A stretch of DNA of 27,050 bases from a virus. Every line of letters starts with the position of its first letter. The stretch's first letter is position 1. The notes beneath the pieces are model-generated. The model was not told the origin of the DNA. It saw only the letters and a program-made list of their open reading frames with translations, and did not search any database. Shown here piece by piece: positions 14,596 to 21,077 of the stretch. The stretch lies in IMG/VR virus record IMGVR_UViG_3300032311_000529, positions 1 to 27,050 of that record; one strand, 5' to 3'. The position numbers and the translations under genes are program-made.

Positions 14596-15726
14596 ATGAG
14601 TTGTAATAATTGTTATAACGGTTGTGTAGAAACAACATCTGATAAATGTGTAAGATATACAGGAAGCGCTGTCGAAGAGTTATCTATAGAAACTGGTGAT
14701 AGTCTTTTTGTTGTTGAGCAAGCATTGATCGATGCTGTAGTTTCTTTTCTTGATGGAACAGGAATAGATATTACAATTGACCCAACAGCATATTGTGCTC
14801 TTGTAGTGGATTATCTACCTACATGTAAACCTATTTGTTCTCCTCCCACAGCTGTAGAGCTTTTCGAAGCTCTTGTAAAAGCTGCTTGTGATCTTCAAAC
14901 TCAAGTTGATGCAATTGATGCTACACTTGCTACATTGAATGCAGATTATACAATAGATTGTCTTACAGGCGTAACAGCTAGTTCTGACACACACGCTATT
15001 GTTCAAGCTATTATCAATAAACTTTGTGATCTTGGTGTAGACCTTGCAGCACTTGCTCTTGATGTAGATACAAATTACGTTAAGCTTTCTGATCTAGATG
15101 CTCTTATACAAGCCTATCTTGATAGCTCAGGATCATCATCAGAATATTATAACAAGATGGTTCCATACACAGCTGTAGAGTATTATGGAACACTTGCAAA
15201 CTTTGATGCTACAGGCGCAGGTCTTGGAGATTGGGTGAACATCTATTTATGTAATGGTCAGAATGGTACACCAGATAAACGCGGTAGGGTTCCTGTTGGA
15301 GCAATTCAACTTGTTCCTGGAGGTGCTCTGAATGCTGCAGTTAACCCTGCAACACCAGGTAATCCTAACTATGCTCTAGGAGATGTAGGTGGTGCTAACA
15401 CTATCACTCTTGATGCTACACAGATTCCTTCTCATACACACATTCCCACTGTCACAGACACTCACTATCACTTTGGATATTCAAATGTTGTAAACACTGT
15501 AGATGTTACTGTAAATGCTACAAGTTATGTTCCAAGGGCTCTTAATTTGGATCCTTCTTCTAATTTGGAATACACAATGAATTCTACACCAACACTCCCC
15601 ACTCTTGGAAGAAGTAGTGGAACTCAAGGAGCATTGTCTGTTAGCAACGGTAACACTGGTGGAGGATTGGCTCATGCTAACATTCAGCCTGTTCTTGCTT
15701 GTTACTATATTATGTACATCCCATAA
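14596..15726 (+). CDS. Tail/receptor-binding fibre protein with C-terminal collar domain
   Basis: 376 residues. N-terminal module (about 1-50) contains CVRYTGSAVEELSIETGDSL, similar in layout to the next gene and probably the virion anchor. Residues 85-185 are helical with Asp/Ala/Leu-rich heptads (ALALDVDTNYVKLSDLDALI), likely a trimeric shaft. The C-terminal 190 residues match a phage tail collar domain: GDWVNIYLCNGQNGTPDKRG (211-230), NYALGDVGGANTITLDATQI (258-277), HTH (280-282) and HYH (290-292), and the closing NIQPVLACYYIMYIP. Such domains end short tail fibres (T4 gp12 type), bind metal through His pairs and touch the receptor. This is the clearest host-recognition candidate in the window. 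Confidence 0.8.
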   Translation: MSCNNCYNGCVETTSDKCVRYTGSAVEELSIETGDSLFVVEQALIDAVVSFLDGTGIDITIDPTAYCALVVDYLPTCKPICSPPTAVELFEALVKAACDLQTQVDAIDATLATLNADYTIDCLTGVTASSDTHAIVQAIINKLCDLGVDLAALALDVDTNYVKLSDLDALIQAYLDSSGSSSEYYNKMVPYTAVEYYGTLANFDATGAGLGDWVNIYLCNGQNGTPDKRGRVPVGAIQLVPGGALNAAVNPATPGNPNYALGDVGGANTITLDATQIPSHTHIPTVTDTHYHFGYSNVVNTVDVTVNATSYVPRALNLDPSSNLEYTMNSTPTLPTLGRSSGTQGALSVSNGNTGGGLAHANIQPVLACYYIMYIP

Positions 15727-15736
15727 ACTTATTCAT

Positions 15737-16075
15737 ATGTCGTGTGTTCCTGGAATGCCTTGTTATGAGAATACAGTAACTGTGTACACTACATATCCTC
15801 CTGGATGTGGTCCTGTTACAACAATTGGTTCTGATCATATTATATACACAGGTCCAAATCTTCCTTGCTCAGGTGTTTCAAATAATGATTGTCTTACAAC
15901 TGCTCTTCAGAAAATAGACACTAAGATTTGTCCTGCACAACTTGTAGACACAATCCTCACTGTACTAGAAACTGATGCAGTTGCTCGTGCTAGATTTTGT
16001 GCAATTGTGAGCGATTGTAACATAATAACAACAACCACTACCACAAGTACAACAACTACACTACCTCCTGGATAA
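15737..16075 (+). CDS. Short anchor-module protein ending in poly-Thr hinge
   Basis: 112 residues from the ATG at 15737 (MSCVPGMPCYENTVTVYTTY). The frame is open back to 15605, but the upstream part lies inside the collar gene and reads as shadow sequence. Residues 37-61 (YTGPNLPCSGVSNNDCLTTA then LQKID) share the YTG, Asp-Cys/Ser-Leu and Gln-x-x-Asp spacing of the module in the previous gene. Residues 66-94 are helical. The C-terminus is six Thr, Ser, four Thr, then LPPG. It thus looks like an anchor and hinge with no display domain. It is the last gene before a rho-independent terminator. Confidence 0.6.
   Translation: MSCVPGMPCYENTVTVYTTYPPGCGPVTTIGSDHIIYTGPNLPCSGVSNNDCLTTALQKIDTKICPAQLVDTILTVLETDAVARARFCAIVSDCNIITTTTTTSTTTTLPPG
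16028..16060 (+). repeat. ACN-codon repeat (poly-Thr/Ser) 2
   Basis: Eleven codons, ten ACN and one AGT, encode the hinge of the 112-residue protein. LPPG and the stop follow. The same Thr-run then LPP order occurs at 26282-26311. Confidence 0.85.
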
Positions 16076-16102
16076 GTTCAACAACTTCTTGTTAACAATA
16101 TT

Positions 16103-16170
16103 AAAAAACCCTGTTTTGTTGGTTTTACAGGGTGGCCTCCCCTGCCCTTTCTAGGGTGGGGGTTTTTTAA
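16103..16170 (+). terminator. Rho-independent terminator of the first structural unit
   Basis: AAAAAACCC at 16103-16111 can pair with GGG plus TTTTTT at 16160-16168. Within it are CCCTG/CAGGG (16109-16113/16128-16132) and a GC-rich stem CCCC-TG-CCCT/AGGGTGGGG (16139-16148/16153-16161). The T-run at 16163-16168 follows the stem directly. It has the A-tract, GC stem and U-tract of a strong, possibly bidirectional, intrinsic terminator. It lies 27 nt after the stop at 16075. Confidence 0.85.
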
Positions 16171-16210
16171 TTATACCAGTTAACCAATATAACCATCCAC
16201 GTTAAAATAA

Positions 16211-16242
16211 TTTGGTATATTTCAAATTTGTTCCTACCTTTA
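16211..16242 (+). promoter_or_regulatory. Bacteroidota-type promoter for the second unit
   Basis: TTTG at 16211-16214, a 20-nt spacer, and TACCTTTA at 16235-16242, one base from TAnnTTTG. The likely start of transcription is near 16248-16250, leaving a leader of about 20 nt before the ATG at 16269. It sits just behind the terminator at 16103-16170, so position strongly supports it. TTAACCAA occurs twice around it (16180-16187 and 16250-16257), which may be a binding site or chance. Confidence 0.6.
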
Positions 16243-16268
16243 CCTCAATTTAACCAAAGTTTTTATAA

Positions 16269-17522
16269 ATGGCTGATAATCAATATCTTCTCAACCAGTT
16301 ACAACAATTATTGAGTTGGAAAAAGAGCAAGAAGTTTTATGCAGAAAAGCTTGGAATAGGAGAAGAAGAAGTAGAGAGTCTGCTTAGAGAAATTAAAGAG
16401 TCAAAAGAAGCTATTAGAACTGAAGCAGAAACATCTGATTATATTGGTCTTCTTGAAGATGTTGTGGTTAAATACGAAGAAGATATTGCTAGGGGTGTAG
16501 GAGAAGTGATTTTCAATTCTGCTGAAGAAATTAAATCTCTTGATGAGCTTATTGTAAAGTCAAAGATTGATACAGAGAAGTGGGAAATAACTAAATACGT
16601 TCAGAACTATTGGGGAAATAGTAAAACTCCTCATTGGCAAGTTAAAGCTTGGATGGCTAAGAAATCCACTGAGCAACTATTCCAAGACTCATTCATTGAG
16701 TTTCTCAAAGAATACCAACCCACATCTAAAGAAATACCAACTCCTAGACAAAACACTGAAAAGCCTTTAGCATCTTTAATTATCAATAAACAAGACTCTC
16801 ATCTAAATAAGTTTGACATAGATGGGAACAATAATATAAACAAAAGGTTCTCTAATATTCTACAGAAGGTGGAAGTTATTGTAGACCAAGCCAGTTTATC
16901 AAATCATGTAGACACAGTGTATTATATCATTGGGTCTGATGAATTTAATAGCGAGTTTACAGGAAATACAACTAAAGGAACCCCACAACAGAACATTCTC
17001 ACCTATCATGATTCTTTTGAGAAGATTTGTAATCATGAGGTGGAAATGATAAAAATGCTTCTTGAGAAAGCATTTAATGTAGATGTTATTTATGTAGCTG
17101 GAAATCATGATGAGTTTGTAGGATGGCATATGATCAATTGGTTAAATGCATATTTTAAGAGTAACTTAAGAGTTACATTTGATTGTTCTCCTAAATACAG
17201 AAAGTATATAAGTTATGGAGAAACAGCAATGATGTTTAATCATGGAGATGCTATGAAGCCTGCAAAGCTTGCTAGCATATTTCCAATAGAATATAGAGAA
17301 GAATGGTCAAACAACAAGAACTTCTATGTATTCACTGGAGACAAGCATCATGAAATAAGCATTGACTTTGGTGGAATTAAGTTTTATCAAATACCTGCCT
17401 TTTCAAATGCTAAGAGTTCTTGGGATGAGAAGAATGGTTACACAGGCTCAAGAGCTGAGGTTACAGGATTCCTTATAGACTTTGAACAAGGAATGACTAA
17501 CATATTCAAACAATATTTATAA
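16269..17522 (+). CDS. Calcineurin-like metallophosphoesterase with N-terminal helical domain
   Basis: 417 residues. Residues 12-45 (KKFYAEKLGIGEEEVESLLR included) look like a helix-turn-helix; residues 105-150 include WQVKAWMAKK. The C-terminal half carries the metallophosphoesterase motifs in order: DSH (D176, H178), GSDEFN (D224), GNHD (279-281), NHGD (H325) and GDKHH (H360, H361). All metal ligands appear present, so it should be active. Family members cleave phosphodiesters of nucleic acids, nucleotides or proteins. It is the first gene after its own promoter and overlaps the next by 1 nt. DNA processing at packaging, entry or repair is likelier than cell signalling because of the HTH-like part, but the substrate is unknown. 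Confidence 0.8.
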   Translation: MADNQYLLNQLQQLLSWKKSKKFYAEKLGIGEEEVESLLREIKESKEAIRTEAETSDYIGLLEDVVVKYEEDIARGVGEVIFNSAEEIKSLDELIVKSKIDTEKWEITKYVQNYWGNSKTPHWQVKAWMAKKSTEQLFQDSFIEFLKEYQPTSKEIPTPRQNTEKPLASLIINKQDSHLNKFDIDGNNNINKRFSNILQKVEVIVDQASLSNHVDTVYYIIGSDEFNSEFTGNTTKGTPQQNILTYHDSFEKICNHEVEMIKMLLEKAFNVDVIYVAGNHDEFVGWHMINWLNAYFKSNLRVTFDCSPKYRKYISYGETAMMFNHGDAMKPAKLASIFPIEYREEWSNNKNFYVFTGDKHHEISIDFGGIKFYQIPAFSNAKSSWDEKNGYTGSRAEVTGFLIDFEQGMTNIFKQYL

Positions 17523-18247
17523 TGTCAACTTTAAGAAAATTAGTTTCAGATGTACGTGGTATGCACAAGTTGCTTTCCACTGACTCTCTCATTACTGACA
17601 GAGTGATAGCATCTGAAGTTAAAAATAATTCACTTCTTCTTATCAAGAGAGAAACTAATCTCAGAAAGCTCTGGGCTACGGACACTCTTTTTACAACATT
17701 GCCATGTCTTGAAATGATACAAGTTCCTATTTCAGAATGTTGTGATTATGTAGATCCTTGTTCAGTTTCAAGAAGTAGGTATAAATTGCCTCGTATATCT
17801 GAAGGAAACTATCAATATATTATTCAGGGTGTTTATTCTATAAACGCAATGAGTGGTCAAGGAAAGAAACTCAAAGAGATTACAATCAATAGATATATAA
17901 ATCTCCTAAAGCTTCCCATCATCAAGAATGAAGAATACTATTGGATTCAGAATGGTTATCTATATGTAAATAATCAATATCTGAGAGCAATCAGAATATC
18001 TGCATTGTTTGAAACAGATGTTCCAAATGAGCTTCTCTATCCAGAATGTTGTTGCGGTGAGGACATTATTATAGAAGACTTCTGCAAGAACCCCCTTGAC
18101 AAACCATATGGTCTTCCTGGATATTTACAAACACAAGTGTTAGAGCTCACTACCAAAAAACTATTGTCTACTTATTTCTCAATTAAAACAGATCTTACAG
18201 ATGATGGTTTGGACGGACAAGCTCCAAACGTTAAACCAACTAGTTAA
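17522..18247 (+). CDS. Putative tail ring/adaptor protein
   Basis: 241 residues starting MSTLRKLVSDVRGMHKLLST. The N-terminal 60 residues are helical (LITDRVIASEVKNNSLLLIK), then a beta-rich middle (residues 95-165, YWIQNGYLYVNNQYLRAIRI) with two Cys groups: ECCDYVDPC (about residues 72-80) and ECCCGEDIIIEDFC (about 174-187). The C-terminal helix ELTTKKLLSTYFSI is followed by a Pro/Asp tail. Helical base, beta insertion and C-terminal helix recall podovirus adaptor and ring proteins. It overlaps the phosphoesterase stop and the GIY-YIG start by 1 nt each. The reading frame is intact, so the following endonuclease gene did not damage it. Confidence 0.5.
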   Translation: MSTLRKLVSDVRGMHKLLSTDSLITDRVIASEVKNNSLLLIKRETNLRKLWATDTLFTTLPCLEMIQVPISECCDYVDPCSVSRSRYKLPRISEGNYQYIIQGVYSINAMSGQGKKLKEITINRYINLLKLPIIKNEEYYWIQNGYLYVNNQYLRAIRISALFETDVPNELLYPECCCGEDIIIEDFCKNPLDKPYGLPGYLQTQVLELTTKKLLSTYFSIKTDLTDDGLDGQAPNVKPTS

Positions 18248-19014
18248 TGCATTACTTGTACAGACATATAAGACTTGATAAAAATGAACCATTCTATATT
18301 GGTATAGGAACAAAGCAACATAATAAAAATAACTCTTTTAAATCAGAATATAGAAGAGCTTTCTCTAAACAGAGAAAAGATTCAAAAATTTGGAACCTTA
18401 TATCAAATAAAACTGATTATTGTGTAGAAATATTAATGGATTCTGATAATTATGACTTTATTAAAAGTAAAGAAAAAGAATTTATAAAACTTTATGGAAG
18501 AATAAATAATAATACAGGATGTTTAGCAAATATGACAGATGGAGGAGATGGATCTGTAGGATATGTTCATAGCATAGAATCAATTGAAAAATTAAAAATT
18601 GCTAGAAAGACAAGAGGTTTTGTACATAGTTGTGAAATTTATCAATATGATTTACAAGGTAATTTTATTAAAAAGTGGGAATCTATTAAAAGTGCATCAG
18701 AATTTTGTAAAGTTCATATCACAACATTACATAAAGTGGTAAAGAATAACACAAATAATAATTACTGTAAAGGTTATTATTGGAAAAGTAATTTTGAAAA
18801 AACCATTACTCCAAAAGAGTATAAAATTGTAAATCGAAACGCTGTAATACAAATGATTTGTCCAGATACAAATCTTATATTAAAAGTTTTTAACTCAAAA
18901 AAAGAAGCTAGTGATTTTTTAGGAAAAAAGAAAATTAGCGGTTTTTTAAAAAAATGCATAGATAATAATAAAAAGGGACATGGATATTATTGGAAGGAGG
19001 TTAACCATGAGTAG
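18247..19014 (+). CDS. Free-standing GIY-YIG homing endonuclease
   Basis: 255 residues. N-terminal nuclease: YLYRHIRL (3-10) and FYIGIGTK (16-23) form a GIY-YIG variant; the catalytic arginine may be R35 or R36, and a glutamate at 76-78 (KEKEFIKLYGR) would bind metal; NNTGCLANMTDGGDGS closes the domain. HSIESIEKLKIARK (108-121) is a NUMOD3-like helix. Two NUMOD1-like repeats follow (about 131-180 and 200-250), each ending GYYWK. Such enzymes cut alleles lacking the gene and spread by repair. The gene is A-rich with many A-runs, unlike its neighbours, as expected for an intruder. It starts on the stop of 17522-18247 and overlaps the next gene by 8 nt. Confidence 0.85.
   Translation: MHYLYRHIRLDKNEPFYIGIGTKQHNKNNSFKSEYRRAFSKQRKDSKIWNLISNKTDYCVEILMDSDNYDFIKSKEKEFIKLYGRINNNTGCLANMTDGGDGSVGYVHSIESIEKLKIARKTRGFVHSCEIYQYDLQGNFIKKWESIKSASEFCKVHITTLHKVVKNNTNNNYCKGYYWKSNFEKTITPKEYKIVNRNAVIQMICPDTNLILKVFNSKKEASDFLGKKKISGFLKKCIDNNKKGHGYYWKEVNHE
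18994..19009 (+). promoter_or_regulatory. Shine-Dalgarno-like site before gene 19007
   Basis: AAGGAGG ends at 19000, six bases before the ATG at 19007. Every other start inspected here uses an A-rich leader without such a motif. The motif is also coding sequence for the last residues (KEV) of the GIY-YIG gene, so it may be chance or may have been brought by the endonuclease gene to keep the next gene translated. Confidence 0.35.
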
Positions 19015-19483
19015 AGTTCGGATTGATTGGAGGTCAGCAAGCAAAGAAAACTACAATAACTTCTGCAAGAAGCATCCAGAGATCAAACTAAGCTTTGATG
19101 ATTGGAAAGATATAATATACACATTTAACGAAGCATTTAGAAATTACATTCTTGAGACAGGAAATAGAGAAAAGCTTCCATATGGATTTGGAGAGTTCTC
19201 CATTGTAAAGAAGAAGAGAAGAAAGAAAAAAGGACTTAATGATGAGTTTATTAATCTTCCTGTAGATTGGCAAAGGACTAAACAGAAAGGAAAAATCATC
19301 TACAATTTCAACTACCACACAGAAGGATACTTTTTTGGATGGATGTGGTTTAAAGAAACAGTGAGAATTAAAGGTACAGACTTTTGGTATTTTAAACCAT
19401 CAAGAGTTACATCAAGAATGCTTGCACACTACATCAAGGCTGATGAAAAATATCAGCACATCTATAGAGAATGGCAAAAATAA
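19007..19483 (+). CDS. Basic virion/DNA-binding protein with HU/IHF-like signature
   Basis: 158 residues from the ATG at 19007 (MSRVRIDWRSASKENYNNFC). An earlier ATG at 18980 lies within the endonuclease gene and adds nine unrelated residues. Residues 30-67 (FDDWKDIIYTFNEAFRNYIL and then LPYGFGEFSIV) place a helix before GFGEF, resembling the HU/IHF helix and beta turn; a run of basic residues (KKKRRKKK, 68-75) follows. Then FNYHTEGYFFGWMWFKETVR (101-120) and a basic aromatic end. This could be a divergent DNA-bending or DNA-packing protein, or a small structural protein that only resembles one. It is boxed in by two homing endonuclease genes, which tend to target conserved genes, so it is probably essential. 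Confidence 0.55.
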   Translation: MSRVRIDWRSASKENYNNFCKKHPEIKLSFDDWKDIIYTFNEAFRNYILETGNREKLPYGFGEFSIVKKKRRKKKGLNDEFINLPVDWQRTKQKGKIIYNFNYHTEGYFFGWMWFKETVRIKGTDFWYFKPSRVTSRMLAHYIKADEKYQHIYREWQK

Positions 19484-19485
19484 AT

Positions 19486-20133
19486 ATGAAAGAAAAAATT
19501 AAATATACACCAGGAGAAAAATTTGGTAAACTTACCTTTATAGAAGAAGATTTTCACGAAAAAGAAATAACAGGGTTTCAAAAATATAGAAAAGCTGTTG
19601 TAGAATGTTTTTGTGGTAAAAAATTTATAACAAGGATCAGTGGATTAAGAAATGGTAAAGTTAAATCTTGTGGATGTATAAGAAAAGATAAATTATCAAA
19701 AAGAATAACAAGACACAACATGAGCACAAGCTCAGAATACGCCTCTTGGGAAGCTATGAAATCAAGGTGTTTAAATTCAAAAAATAGATTCTATTATAAT
19801 TATGGAGGAAGAGGTATAAAAGTTTGTGAAGAATGGTTAGATTTTAAAAATTTTATAAAAGATATGGGAAATAAACCCAATAAAAATTATTCAATTGAAA
19901 GAATAAATGTAAATGGTAATTATTGTCCTGAAAACTGTAAATGGTCTGATAGATATGAACAAGATAGAAATAGAAGAAATAGTGTTAAATTTTTTATAAA
20001 CGGAGAATATAAAATTTTAATGGATATAGCTAGAGAAAATAATTTACACCAACAGACAATAAAAAGCAGGTTATTAAAAGGGATGACAATTGAAGAAGCT
20101 ATTGATAAACAGTATAAATACACTAAAAAATGA
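19486..20133 (+). CDS. HNH homing endonuclease
   Basis: 215 residues from the ATG at 19486 (MKEKIKYTPGEKFGKLTFIE), 2 nt after the previous stop; an ATG at 19471 would add five residues. Residues 10-75 match the AP2/zinc-ribbon-like DNA-binding start of phage HNH enzymes: GEKFGKLTFIEE, then ECFCGKKFITRISGLRNGKV and KSCGC. The nuclease core runs from YASWEAMKSRCLNSKNRFYY through YGGRGIKVCEEWLDF to SIERINVNGNYCPENCKW. The C-terminal INGEYKILMDIARENNLHQQ resembles a NUMOD helix-turn-helix. The gene is very AT-rich. Its stop overlaps the start of the next structural gene by 4 nt, so it rides in the operon without its own signals. Confidence 0.85.
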   Translation: MKEKIKYTPGEKFGKLTFIEEDFHEKEITGFQKYRKAVVECFCGKKFITRISGLRNGKVKSCGCIRKDKLSKRITRHNMSTSSEYASWEAMKSRCLNSKNRFYYNYGGRGIKVCEEWLDFKNFIKDMGNKPNKNYSIERINVNGNYCPENCKWSDRYEQDRNRRNSVKFFINGEYKILMDIARENNLHQQTIKSRLLKGMTIEEAIDKQYKYTKK

Positions 20134-21062
20134 GTTATTATTATAAATACAACTTTGTGTCTCCTGAACCAATATATGCTATTGTGATGGAAGAATTGAA
20201 GTCATATATGGATACTGGTGCGGTAGACAGTTTGTTGTTTCCTACATACACAGATAAATGTCTTAGAAAACTTGGAAGATCATCATATCAAATTCAAGAA
20301 ACCTATCTTGATATTTGTGATTTTGAAGCAAGGCTCCCAGATAACTTTTATGCTGTAAGAGAAGCGTGGATGTGTACATCTGTAGATGCACGACCATATC
20401 AATCAGCAAACTCTTTTTATTCTCAAGCTGCATCAGAGACAACAATTCAAGTGAGTCCTGTTATATCTGGAGGAACTCCATGTACTAATGAAGGATGCAC
20501 AGATCCTGGTTGTGATGGTCACAGTTGCCTACCCTTGTTAATTCAAGCTGTCTATAAGACAAACAATGCAATTAATCGTTCTGTGCAAAGGCAATATCTA
20601 CTTAAACCAGGAAACATTTCTGTAAAAGCACATTGTTCTTTAGATTGTGCAAATCTTGGTAGCTCTGCTGCTGATAGCTTTGACATTAGAGATAATAAGT
20701 TTGTTACAAACTTTAGGAATGGTGTTGTTCATTTGGTATTCTATGCATACGAATATGACAATGTTGGCAATCAAATGATTCCAGATAACTATCGTATTAG
20801 AGAATTCATTGAAGCATTTATTAAATATAAAGTGTTTGAAACTCTGACAAATCAGATTAACGATGAGACATTTAACCAGATTCAACAGAAGATGGTTAAC
20901 TATAAACAACTTGCTGATGAAGCATTCATCATGGCTGATATTGAAATTAAGAAGCAAGATGTATATGCTAAGCAAAATAGAATAGTTCAAGATTTGAATA
21001 GGTTTAATAAGTACGAACTACCTAATAGAACTAACAGGTATGGTTGGAGAAGAAACGGATAA
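20130..21062 (+). CDS. Putative ring protein adjoining the nozzle gene
   Basis: 310 residues beginning MSYYYKYNFVSPEPIYAIVM. The N-terminal 75 residues are helical (ELKSYMDTGAVDSLLFPTYT). The middle is beta-rich and has an unusual Cys/His loop: C118, C123, C128, H131, C133 in GTPCTNEGCTDPGCDGHSCL, spaced as a possible zinc site. A long helical C-terminus (from about residue 225, YRIREFIEAFIKYKVFETLT) ends in a basic tail (RYGWRRNG). In the crAss-like phage phi-crAss001 the gene before the muzzle gene encodes a ring protein under the portal; the same order here supports that role. Identification is by order and architecture. Confidence 0.6.
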   Translation: MSYYYKYNFVSPEPIYAIVMEELKSYMDTGAVDSLLFPTYTDKCLRKLGRSSYQIQETYLDICDFEARLPDNFYAVREAWMCTSVDARPYQSANSFYSQAASETTIQVSPVISGGTPCTNEGCTDPGCDGHSCLPLLIQAVYKTNNAINRSVQRQYLLKPGNISVKAHCSLDCANLGSSAADSFDIRDNKFVTNFRNGVVHLVFYAYEYDNVGNQMIPDNYRIREFIEAFIKYKVFETLTNQINDETFNQIQQKMVNYKQLADEAFIMADIEIKKQDVYAKQNRIVQDLNRFNKYELPNRTNRYGWRRNG

Positions 21063-21077
21063 CTTATATAAATTACA

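Noticed and set aside
15605-15736. 44-residue N-terminal extension of gene 15737-16075
   Set aside because: It lies wholly within the collar-domain coding sequence; the MSC start at 15737 matches the preceding paralogue-like gene.
14596-16075. Diversity-generating retroelement acting on the collar-domain gene
   Set aside because: No reverse transcriptase and no template/variable repeat pair was seen in the window. A full-genome search for a distant cassette would still be needed to exclude it.
18247-20133. Introns carrying the homing endonucleases
   Set aside because: All flanking genes are complete and in frame with their own starts and stops, so the endonuclease genes are free-standing.
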